A DNA stretch of 64,000 nt from an uncultured Caulobacter sp. (GTDB taxonomy: Bacteria > Pseudomonadota > Alphaproteobacteria > Caulobacterales > Caulobacteraceae): positions 1 through 64,000 of the forward strand of contig NZ_CAMQSF010000015.1 of NCBI RefSeq assembly GCF_947036865.1, in the 5' to 3' direction. The notes under the pieces were generated by a model. The model was not told the origin of the DNA, did no database searches, and saw only the letters and a program-made list of their open reading frames with translations. The position numbers and the translations under genes are program-made. Below, piece after piece: positions 17,073 through 24,862 of the stretch; position 1 is the stretch's first letter, and the number at the start of each line of letters is the position of its first letter.

Positions 17073-17441
17073 CTAGGAGCCCCGCTTGCGGCGCTCGCCC
17101 CCGTCGTCGAGCGAGCGGATGTAGGCGGTGACGTCGGCGATCTGCGTCGAGGTCATGGTCTTGGGCGGCATGGCGTAGTGGCCGACCTTGGCGATCGCCT
17201 CCAATTCCCAGTCCAGGCGATAATCGGCGTACTTGCGCGCCACCTCGCCGAAGGTCGGGGCGCCGAGCCGAGGGCTGACCCCATCCTTGGCGACCGCGTG
17301 GCAGGTCGAGCATTCCTTGCGCGCGAAGGCGCCGCCCGCCGCCGGATTTCCGGACAAGCCGCCGGGGCGTTCCGCCGTTTGGGCGACGGCCGAGCCCGCC
17401 AGCATCGTGGTGATCGTCAGGGTCAGGATCCATCGCCGCAT
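17073..17441 (-). CDS. Small exported class I cytochrome c
   Basis: A 122-residue protein with a signal peptide (MRRWILTLTITTMLAGSAVAQ) and one haem-binding motif, CSTCH, near residue 44. A downstream methionine in HYAMPPKTMT is a likely distal ligand. It should be a periplasmic single-haem electron carrier. I chose ATG 17441 because GGAGG lies 6 nt before it; the track adds four residues. The gene has no respiratory neighbours, so its partner is unknown. Confidence 0.88.
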   Translation of the reverse strand: MRRWILTLTITTMLAGSAVAQTAERPGGLSGNPAAGGAFARKECSTCHAVAKDGVSPRLGAPTFGEVARKYADYRLDWELEAIAKVGHYAMPPKTMTSTQIADVTAYIRSLDDGGERRKRGS

Positions 17442-17502
17442 GGTCGCCTCCATCGCGGTCAGGATGCGCCCGCGCGGCCCGCCCGACCATCCGGGAGACT
17501 GC

Positions 17503-19980
17503 TTAGGCCGTCGCCGCGCTCGGCGCCTCCAGGGCCTCGGCCAAGGTCGACAACAGCGACGCCACCGTCAGCGGCTTGGGCGTCGCGCCGCTGAACACCG
17601 GATCCAAGGGACCCAGGCGAACGTCGGCCGAGAAGGCGATGATCGGGGCGTCGGCGCTGGGTCCGCGCTCGGCGCGGATGCGCTGGGCGGCCGAGACGCC
17701 GTCCAGGCGCGGCATGCGAAGATCCATCAGAATGGCGTCATAGGACGCGGCCGCGGCGGCGGCGACGCCCTCCTCCCCATCCCGCGCCTCGACGACCTCG
17801 ACCCCGACCGCCTCCAGCACCGACCGGACCAGCTCGCGATTGCCGGCGTTGTCGTCGACGACCAGAACGCGGCAGCCGGGAGGCGGCAGCGGAACCTCGG
17901 CCAGGTCGCCGCCCTCGTCGTCGCGCTCCTCCGCCGGGGCCGGCGCGGGTATATCGAACCAGAAGCGAGCGCCCTTGCCCGCCTCGCTCTCGACGCCGAT
18001 CTCGCCGCCCATCAGCTCGACGAGACCATGCGAGATGGCCAGGCCCAGCCCCGTGCCGCCGTGCTGACGATTGAGAGCGGCGTCGATCTGGGAGAAGCGG
18101 CCGAAGATCAGCGCCTGATCCTCGGCGGCGACGCCCGGTCCCGTGTCGGTGACGGCGATCCGCAGACGGTTTTCCTGGTGGGCGGCGATCACCCCCACGC
18201 TGCCCGCCGCGGTGAACTTCACGGCGTTGCCGATCAGATTGACGATCACCTGCCGCACGCGTTCGGGATCGAGCATCAGCAAGGGCGGCAGGGCCGACAG
18301 GTCCTCGGCGGCCAGGATCAGGCCCTTGGCGCGGGCCTCGGGCTCGACGATCTCCAGCACCTCGGCGATGAGCTCGGCGATCGCCGTCGGCCGAAGGTTC
18401 AAGTCCAGTCGCCCGGCCTCCAGGCGCGAGAAGTCCAGAATGTCGTTGATGGTGGTCAACAGGGTCCGGCCGCCCGCGGCGATGCGGCCGAGATAACGTC
18501 GGGCGCGCGGCGACAGGTCCCGCTCCTCGGCGGCGAGGTTGGCGAAGCCGATCACGGCGGTGAGCGGCGTGCGCAGCTCATGACTCATATTGGCGAGGAA
18601 CTCGCTCTTGACGGCGGCGGCCGCCTCGGCCTCGGCGCGCGCGGCGCGCAGGTCCATCTCCAAGGTCTTGCGCGCGGTGATGTCCCGAATGATGTCGGTG
18701 ATGCCCGACGGTTCGCCCGAGACGGGGTCGAACGCCAGGGTGGGTCGCGACTCGAGCCAGATCATGACCCCGTCCTGGCGGAACGCGCGAAATTCGATGA
18801 TCTTGGCCGGCGGCGGCGTTGAGCCCTTGATCGCCGCGCGCTGCGCGTCCACGACCGCGCGGATCGCCGGTCGATCCTCGGGATGCAAGGTCTTCACATA
18901 GCCCTCGCCCAGCAGCTCCGACGGCGCATAGCCGAGGATCGCGCGCGCGGCCGGAGAGATGTAGGTCATCTGGCCCCGCAGATCGCTATGGGCGATGATA
19001 TCCAGCGCGCTCTCGGCCAGCAGGCGATAGCGGGCCTCGCTGCGCTTCATCGCCGCGCCGGTGTCGACCAGCTCGGCCATGATGGCGCGGCGCTGACGCT
19101 GCATCGCGGCCACCGGCAGGCTGACGAAGATCGACAAGGCCAGAAAGATCTGCAGCACGGTCGACTGGGCGCCGCCGTCGGGCCCGATCAGTTGAATGGG
19201 TCCCGTTCCGGCCATGGTCAGCGGCACGGCGATCATCGCCACCAGGACCACGGCCAGGGCCGCGCCCACGACCTCCTGACGCCAGGCCGCCAGCAGCATG
19301 GCCGGCGGCACGAGGAAGAGGAGCGGATAGCGGCTCTGGCCGAACACCAGGGCCGTGACCAGGCCGCAGAACAGGATCGACAGCAAGCCGTCGCGCTTCA
19401 ACGGACGTTCGCGCAGATAGGCCGGCGCGCGGATCAGCACCAGCAGGCAGGGCGTGACGGTCAGCATGCCCAGCAGGTCGCCGAGCGTCCAGTTGACCGC
19501 GTTCGCCAGCGGATCCCCGCCCCGCAAGAGCGTATGGATCAGCGCGGCGGGCGGCGCGGCGATCAGCGGCGCGGCGATGCCGCCCACGATGACGAAGGCC
19601 AGCATGTCGCGCGGACGCCCCAGGTCGATCGCCTCGCCGGTGACGCGTCGAACGGCGTAAGCGGCGAGCCAGGCCTGGATCACGTTGGCAGGCACCAGCA
19701 GCGCGATCGTGGCCGGCGCGTCGCCCGCGTGGGCCGCGGCCGCGACGCCGCCCACCAGCCCGGCGATCAGCAGGACGGGCCAGCGGCGGCCCGGCGAGGC
19801 CAGGAGCAAGGCGGCGAGGAAGCCGTTGCCCAGCCAGATCGGCGTCACCTGGCCGTAGGCTCTCGGAACCTCGACGCACAGATAGGCCAGCAAGGCGACG
19901 CCGACGGCGGCGGCGCCGCCGATCGACAGCGTCTTGGCCCAGTCCTCGCGCGGCGCGAATCCGATCGGGTCGTCGTCCAT
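17503..19980 (-). CDS. Hybrid sensor histidine kinase with MASE1 and PAS domains
   Basis: An 825-residue kinase. The N-terminal 300 residues are mostly hydrophobic with about eight or nine spans, of MASE1 type. A PAS domain follows (about 320-445: SALDIIAHSDLRGQMTYISPAA), then HisKA with the phosphorylated histidine in SHELRTPL near 468, HATPase_c (GGTGLGLAISHGLVELMGG), and a receiver domain (VLVVDDNAGNREL; phospho-acceptor in MDLRMPRLDG near 752). No cognate output regulator is adjacent. The signal is unknown. Confidence 0.92.
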   Translation of the reverse strand: MDDDPIGFAPREDWAKTLSIGGAAAVGVALLAYLCVEVPRAYGQVTPIWLGNGFLAALLLASPGRRWPVLLIAGLVGGVAAAAHAGDAPATIALLVPANVIQAWLAAYAVRRVTGEAIDLGRPRDMLAFVIVGGIAAPLIAAPPAALIHTLLRGGDPLANAVNWTLGDLLGMLTVTPCLLVLIRAPAYLRERPLKRDGLLSILFCGLVTALVFGQSRYPLLFLVPPAMLLAAWRQEVVGAALAVVLVAMIAVPLTMAGTGPIQLIGPDGGAQSTVLQIFLALSIFVSLPVAAMQRQRRAIMAELVDTGAAMKRSEARYRLLAESALDIIAHSDLRGQMTYISPAARAILGYAPSELLGEGYVKTLHPEDRPAIRAVVDAQRAAIKGSTPPPAKIIEFRAFRQDGVMIWLESRPTLAFDPVSGEPSGITDIIRDITARKTLEMDLRAARAEAEAAAAVKSEFLANMSHELRTPLTAVIGFANLAAEERDLSPRARRYLGRIAAGGRTLLTTINDILDFSRLEAGRLDLNLRPTAIAELIAEVLEIVEPEARAKGLILAAEDLSALPPLLMLDPERVRQVIVNLIGNAVKFTAAGSVGVIAAHQENRLRIAVTDTGPGVAAEDQALIFGRFSQIDAALNRQHGGTGLGLAISHGLVELMGGEIGVESEAGKGARFWFDIPAPAPAEERDDEGGDLAEVPLPPPGCRVLVVDDNAGNRELVRSVLEAVGVEVVEARDGEEGVAAAAAASYDAILMDLRMPRLDGVSAAQRIRAERGPSADAPIIAFSADVRLGPLDPVFSGATPKPLTVASLLSTLAEALEAPSAATA

Positions 19981-20070
19981 GCTTCAAACCAGCCGGTCGG
20001 AAGCGGCCGGCCGAGTCTTTATTTCACCTCACCGCGCGAGAGGCCAGAAGAGCTTGAGCATGGCGCGGCC

Positions 20071-20427
20071 TCAGCCGCATTTGACCTCCTGGACGACGCC
20101 GGTGTCGGCGTTGAACAGGATGTTCAGGCGATCGGCGCGATAGTCCATGGTCACCGGGCAGGTCGTGCAGGCCACCCGCCAGCGCGACGGGTCGACCGGC
20201 GCCGGAAGGCTGGTGCGCGGCTTGCCGACGAAAGCCCGGGCCTCCTTGAGGCCGCACTGGTCCTTGGGCTCCTCGTTGACGCCGCGCGGCGGCGCGGGCG
20301 GCAGCGCGATGGCGGGCGGCGCGGTCGGGGTGGTCGGCGGCGGAGGCGGCGCGGGCTCGGGCGCGGGCGAACTCGAGCAGCCGGCCAAGAGCACCGCTAA
20401 AACAAGACCTTGCGCCGCGCGCCTCAT
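20071..20427 (-). CDS. Lipoprotein with peptidase inhibitor I78-like domain
   Basis: A 118-residue lipoprotein: MRRAAQGLVLAVLLAGC is a signal with lipobox LAGC. A Pro/Ala-rich linker follows to about residue 48, then a domain resembling peptidase inhibitor family I78 (DQCGLKEARAFVGKP ... MDYRADRLNILFNADTGVVQEVKCG). It may inhibit serine proteases in the periplasm, but the assignment is from pattern memory. The start overlaps the holC stop by 4 nt (ATGA), so the two are probably translated from one mRNA. The track's longer ORF is a shadow. Confidence 0.8.
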   Translation of the reverse strand: MRRAAQGLVLAVLLAGCSSSPAPEPAPPPPPTTPTAPPAIALPPAPPRGVNEEPKDQCGLKEARAFVGKPRTSLPAPVDPSRWRVACTTCPVTMDYRADRLNILFNADTGVVQEVKCG

Positions 20428-20888
20428 GCCTGCTTCTCCCAACCGCGTTCGGCGCCCTGGCGCCAGTAGGACACCGGATGACCCGCCTTCTTGAACAGGG
20501 ACCACCGACCGCGCGCCTGGGCGAGCGCCTGATCGTCCTTGCCGTCGAACAGCAGGATGCAGCGCGAAACCCCTGAAAGATCGCCAGGTTCTGCCCCGTC
20601 GATGAGGAAGAGCGCGTCGCCGGCGTTGGGGTTCCCGGCCTCGGCGGTCAGCAGCACCGGCTGCCGTTCGGCCATCGGCTCGCTCGAGAGGCCGTGCGGC
20701 AGGAAGCTGTCCTCGCGCCAGGTCCACAGGTGCTGGTCCAGAGCCTCCAGCCGCCGCGGGTCGCCGCCGCGCACCAGCGCCTTCCAGCCCCGCCCCAAGG
20801 TCTTCTCCAGAAGCTCGGGCAGCACCTGTTCCAGCGACGAGCGCTCCAGGTGATAGAACCAGACCTCGCAGGGCGCGGCGGCGGTCAT
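20424..20888 (-). CDS. holC: DNA polymerase III chi subunit
   Basis: A 154-residue HolC protein that links the clamp loader to SSB. CEVWFYHLERSSLEQVLPELLEKTLGRGWKALV at the N-terminus, WTWREDSFLPHG near 56-67 and RCILLFDGKDDQALAQARGRWSLFKKAGHPVSYW near the C-terminus follow the family. It starts 2 nt after the pepA stop and overlaps the I78 lipoprotein start, giving a tight pepA-holC-lipoprotein unit. The pepA-holC arrangement is common in Proteobacteria. Confidence 0.93.
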   Translation of the reverse strand: MTAAAPCEVWFYHLERSSLEQVLPELLEKTLGRGWKALVRGGDPRRLEALDQHLWTWREDSFLPHGLSSEPMAERQPVLLTAEAGNPNAGDALFLIDGAEPGDLSGVSRCILLFDGKDDQALAQARGRWSLFKKAGHPVSYWRQGAERGWEKQA

Positions 20889-20890
20889 GC

Positions 20891-22372
20891 TCAGCCTTCG
20901 TAGGCGTCGGCCACGAGGCGGTTGAGCAGGCGCACGCCGAAGCCGACCGCGCCGTCCGGGACGGTCGGATCCGCGGACGGCTTCTTCCAGGCGACCGAGG
21001 CGATGTCGAGGTGCGCCCACGGCACGCCGTTGACGAACTTCTGCAGGAACAGGGCCGCCGTGATCGAACCGGCCGGACGGCCGCCGATGTTCTTCATGTC
21101 GGCGATGGGGCTTTCGATCTGCTTCTCGTAGGCGGCCGGCAGCGGCAGTCGCCACAGAGTCTCGCGCTCGGCCTTGCCCGCAGCGAGAAGTTTTTCCGAC
21201 AAGCCATCGTTATTGCTGAACAAACCGGCGTAGTCATGACCCAGCGAGATGATGATCGCGCCGGTCAGGGTGGCCAGGTCGATCATGAACTTGGGCTTGA
21301 AGCGGTCCTGGCAGTACCAGAGCGCGTCGGCCAGCACGAGGCGGCCCTCGGCGTCGGTGTTGATGACCTCGATCGTCTGGCCCGACATCGAGGTGACCAC
21401 GTCGCCGGGGCGCTGGGCGTTACCGTCCGGCATGTTCTCCACCAGGCCCAGAATCCCGATGGCGTTGACCTTGGCCTTGCGGCCGGCCAGGGCGTGCATG
21501 ACGCCGGTCACGGCGGCGGCGCCGCCCATGTCCCACTTCATGTCCTCCATGCCGTCGGCGGGCTTGATCGAGATGCCGCCGGTGTCGAAGCATACGCCCT
21601 TGCCGACGAAGGCGACGGGCTGGGCCGAAGGGTCGGGCGCGCCCAGCCACTTCATGATGACGAGCTGGCTCTCGCGAACGCTGCCCTGCCCCACGCCCAG
21701 CAGGCTGCCCATGCCGAGCTCGGCCATCTCCGCCTCGCCCAGGATCTCCACCTCGAGGCCAAGGCTTTCGAGGCTCTTGGCGCGGGCGGCGAATTCCTCC
21801 GGGTGCAGGATATTGGCGGGCTCGGAGACGAGGTCGCGGCTGAAGACGATGGCGTCGGCCAGGGCCGCCAAGGGCTCATAGGCCTTCTGGGCCTTGACCG
21901 GATCGGCGGCGGCGATCTTGACCAGGGTGACCGACGGCTTCTTCTCGGCCTTTTCGGTGGTGCGATACTTGTCGAAGCGATAGGCGGCCAGGCGGGCGCC
22001 GAAGGCGGCGCGGGCGGCGCTCTCGGCGTCGGCGCCGAGCTTGAGCACCAGTTCCGACACCCCCGTGGTCTTCACGGCCTGGTAGGCGGCGGCGGCGGCG
22101 GTCTCGACGGCCTCTGGCTCCACCGCGCCCGAGCCGTCGACGCCGACCAGCACGACGCGCGCGGCTTCCAGGCCGTGCGGCGCGACGAGGTCCAGCGTCT
22201 GGCCCTTGGCGCCGGTGAAACGCCCCCCGGCGATGGCGCGGGCCAGGGCCCCGCCGGTGGCCTCGTTGGCCGCCCGCGCCTCGGGCGAGAGGGCCGCGCC
22301 CTCGTGAGCCAGGACCGCCAGCGCGGCGTTGGCGCCGGCCTGGGTGTCGACGGGGACGAACTCGATACGCAT
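20891..22372 (-). CDS. pepA: Leucyl aminopeptidase (M17)
   Basis: A 493-residue cytosolic zinc/manganese aminopeptidase. The catalytic C-terminal domain shows VGKGVCFDTGGISIKP, MKWDMGGAAAVTGVM and the signature NTDAEGRLVLADAL near residue 337. ATG 22372 is chosen because AGGAG precedes it by 7 nt; the track's 843-aa frame is extended through the antisense of lptF. It is divergent from lptF, with a 225-bp spacer in which I found no clear promoter. Confidence 0.96.
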   Translation of the reverse strand: MRIEFVPVDTQAGANAALAVLAHEGAALSPEARAANEATGGALARAIAGGRFTGAKGQTLDLVAPHGLEAARVVLVGVDGSGAVEPEAVETAAAAAYQAVKTTGVSELVLKLGADAESAARAAFGARLAAYRFDKYRTTEKAEKKPSVTLVKIAAADPVKAQKAYEPLAALADAIVFSRDLVSEPANILHPEEFAARAKSLESLGLEVEILGEAEMAELGMGSLLGVGQGSVRESQLVIMKWLGAPDPSAQPVAFVGKGVCFDTGGISIKPADGMEDMKWDMGGAAAVTGVMHALAGRKAKVNAIGILGLVENMPDGNAQRPGDVVTSMSGQTIEVINTDAEGRLVLADALWYCQDRFKPKFMIDLATLTGAIIISLGHDYAGLFSNNDGLSEKLLAAGKAERETLWRLPLPAAYEKQIESPIADMKNIGGRPAGSITAALFLQKFVNGVPWAHLDIASVAWKKPSADPTVPDGAVGFGVRLLNRLVADAYEG

Positions 22373-22597
22373 GCCGCGCTCCTGATTTTTTCGACCGTTC
22401 GCGGACGCGTCGCGACGGCGCGACCGCTTGCTTCGACTAGGCGGCATAGTCCAATGCCGCGCCATAGAAAAGGCTCCGTTCGGCCCCAGTCGGGACGGCC
22501 AAGTCAGGTCCCCGGTTGTGCCGATGCGAACGGCCCGTGTAGAACGGCGCATCTTCGGGGTTCGTCCCACGAGTCCATCCGCCCCGAACGTTTCTTC

Positions 22598-23737
22598 ATG
22601 CGCCTCATCGAACGCTATCTCTTCCGCCAGTTGCTGGGTCCGACGCTTCTGGCGACGGTGGCCCTGGTGGCGCTTGCCCTGCTGGCGCGTAGCCTGTCGG
22701 AGTTCGACGTGCTGGTGGAGCAGCGCCAGAGCGCGCTGGTGTTCCTGAAGATCATCCTGCTGGCCCTGCCGCAGCTGCTGGGCATCATGATGCCGCTGGC
22801 GCTGTTCGTGGCCGCGCTGGTGGCGCTGAACCGTCTGCACACCGAGCAAGAGATCGTCGTCTGCTTCGCCGGCGGCATGAGTCGCTGGAAGGTCATCTCG
22901 CCGGCCATGCGCCTGGCGGTGATGGCGGCGCTGATCTCGCTGATCTCGGGGCTGTGGCTGCAGCCGTGGAGCGCCCGTCAGCTGCGCGAGACGGCCTTCA
23001 CCATCAAGACCGACGTCGCCTCGACCCTGGTGCAGCCGGGGCAGTTCACCGAGCCGGGCCCGGGCCTGACCGTCTACGCCCAGTCGATCGACCGCGACAA
23101 CAAGATCCAGAACCTGTTCATCCACCAGGAACTGCCCAACGGCGCCGCCTCGACCTACTCGTCGCGCGAGGCCGAGATCGCCACCCGCAGGGGCGAGCCG
23201 GTGCTGATCATGCGGCACGGCTCCAACCAGCAGTTCTCGCGCGAGGGCGTGCTGCAGTACACCTCGTTCGACGAATACACCTTCGATCTGTCCAGCCTGT
23301 TCCATTCCGACGAACTGCTGCACTACAAGATCGCCGACCGTTATCCGCACGAGCTGTTCTTTCCCGACCTGACCCAGGACTGGGAGCAGCGGAACAAGAA
23401 CAAGCTGCTGGCCGAGGGGCATTCGCGGTTCTCCAGCCCCCTCTACAACATCGCCTTGATGGCCATGGCCCTGGCGGCCGTGATCGGCGGTCCGTTCAGC
23501 CGCATGGGCTACGTCAAGCGCATCGCCGCCGTGGGCGCGGCCGCGGCCATCGTCCGCATCGTCGGCTTCGGCGTTCAGGCCGCGTGCGAGGACACGCCGT
23601 GGCTGAACATCATCCAGTACGCGACGCCCCTGGCGGCCGCCTGGTGGGGCATGGCCCAGATCTTCCGTCAGAAGGTCTCGGCCCGCCGCGGGGCCAAGCT
23701 GGCCAAGGCCCGCCCGGCCTGGACGGGAGCGGCCTGA
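22598..23737 (+). CDS. lptF: LPS export permease LptF
   Basis: A 379-residue inner-membrane subunit of the LptB2FG transporter that extracts lipopolysaccharide. It begins MRLIERYLFRQLLGPTLLAT, typical for the family, with three N-terminal spans, a periplasmic beta-jellyroll domain (about 120-265), and three C-terminal spans. The start ATG 22598 gives the normal length; the track extends it upstream as a shadow. The stop overlaps the lptG start (TGATG), indicating coupling. Confidence 0.95.
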   Translation: MRLIERYLFRQLLGPTLLATVALVALALLARSLSEFDVLVEQRQSALVFLKIILLALPQLLGIMMPLALFVAALVALNRLHTEQEIVVCFAGGMSRWKVISPAMRLAVMAALISLISGLWLQPWSARQLRETAFTIKTDVASTLVQPGQFTEPGPGLTVYAQSIDRDNKIQNLFIHQELPNGAASTYSSREAEIATRRGEPVLIMRHGSNQQFSREGVLQYTSFDEYTFDLSSLFHSDELLHYKIADRYPHELFFPDLTQDWEQRNKNKLLAEGHSRFSSPLYNIALMAMALAAVIGGPFSRMGYVKRIAAVGAAAAIVRIVGFGVQAACEDTPWLNIIQYATPLAAAWWGMAQIFRQKVSARRGAKLAKARPAWTGAA

Positions 23738-24840
23738 TGCTGACCATGGGCATGCTGGAGCGCTACGTCCTGCGACGCACGATGAGCGCCCTGATCGGCG
23801 CGCTGTCGGTGCTGGCGGCGATGGTGATGCTGATCGCCTTCGTCGACATCGCGCGCAATGTCGGCACGCGGGCCGACGCCTCCTTCCTGCAACTGCTCTA
23901 TCTGACCCTGCTGCAGGCCCCGGCCACCATCCTGGTGCTGGCGCCGTTCGTCTTCCTGTTCGGCACCATGTGGGCCTTCGTCGAGCTGAACCGCCGCAGC
24001 GAGCTGATCGCCATGCGCGCGGCCGGGGTCTCGGCCTGGCGCTTCATCACGCCGGCGGCGGTGGCCGCCTTCTTCATCGGCCTCTTGACCATCACCCTCC
24101 TCAACCCGCTGACGACGGCCATGACCGCCAAGTTCGAGAGCGAGCGGGACGCGCTGATGAACGGCTATCTGAAGGAGGCTCCCAAGGGCATCTGGCTGCG
24201 TCAGGGCGACGACAAGACCCAGATCGTCATCCGCGCCCGCGCCCGCGACGTGATCGACGGCTCGGTGCGGCTGAAAGGCGTGTCGCTGTTCGTCTACAGC
24301 CTGAACGCCAAGGGCGTTATGGACTTCACCCGCCGGATCGAGGCCAACGAGGCGCGGCTGGAGCCTGGCTTCTGGCGCCTCTCCGGCGTGCGCGAGGCCA
24401 CGCCCGGCGCCGGCGCGATCCGCTCCGACAGCCTGTCGATCCCGTCGAACCTCGACGACCGCACGGCCTCGGAACGCTTCAACACGCCCCAGGCCGTGGC
24501 GCTGTGGCGGCTGCCGGCCACGATCAAGCGCACCGAGGACGCCGGCTTCTCGGCCGCGCCGTTCAAGCTGCGCCTGCAGCAGGACCTGGCGACGCCGCTG
24601 CTGTTCGCGGCGATGTCCGTGCTGGCGGCGGCCTTCTCCCTCCGCCTGATGCGGCTTGGGGGCCTGGCGGCGCTCGCCGGTTCGGGCGTGGCGCTGGGCT
24701 TCGGGTTCTTTTTCTTCAACGAGCTTTGCAGCACGTTGGGCAAGGCGGACGTTCTGGCCCCGTTCATCGCCGCCTGGATCCCACCGACGATCGCGCTTTT
24801 GGCCGGCGTCACTTTGCTTTGCTATACGGAAGATGGGTGA
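23737..24840 (+). CDS. lptG: LPS export permease LptG
   Basis: A 367-residue partner of LptF. It shows MLERYVLRRTMSALIGALSVLAAMV near the N-terminus, ELNRRSELIAMRAAGVSAWRFI near 90 (the coupling-helix region facing LptB), a periplasmic domain, and three C-terminal spans. ATG 23737 overlaps the lptF stop by one base; ATG 23746 and 23752 are alternatives. lptD follows 22 nt later, so the three act together in lipopolysaccharide export from inner to outer membrane. Confidence 0.95.
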   Translation: MLTMGMLERYVLRRTMSALIGALSVLAAMVMLIAFVDIARNVGTRADASFLQLLYLTLLQAPATILVLAPFVFLFGTMWAFVELNRRSELIAMRAAGVSAWRFITPAAVAAFFIGLLTITLLNPLTTAMTAKFESERDALMNGYLKEAPKGIWLRQGDDKTQIVIRARARDVIDGSVRLKGVSLFVYSLNAKGVMDFTRRIEANEARLEPGFWRLSGVREATPGAGAIRSDSLSIPSNLDDRTASERFNTPQAVALWRLPATIKRTEDAGFSAAPFKLRLQQDLATPLLFAAMSVLAAAFSLRLMRLGGLAALAGSGVALGFGFFFFNELCSTLGKADVLAPFIAAWIPPTIALLAGVTLLCYTEDG

Positions 24841-24862
24841 GTCATTGCTGCCAAGGTCGTTC

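Noticed and set aside
18883-20400. Plus-strand ORF of 505 aa
   Set aside because: Antisense to the MASE1 hybrid kinase and the I78 lipoprotein; Gln/Arg/His-rich with no motif.
21011-22597. 5' extension of the lptF ORF to 908 aa
   Set aside because: The upstream 529 residues are antisense to pepA; the typical LptF N-terminus begins at ATG 22598.
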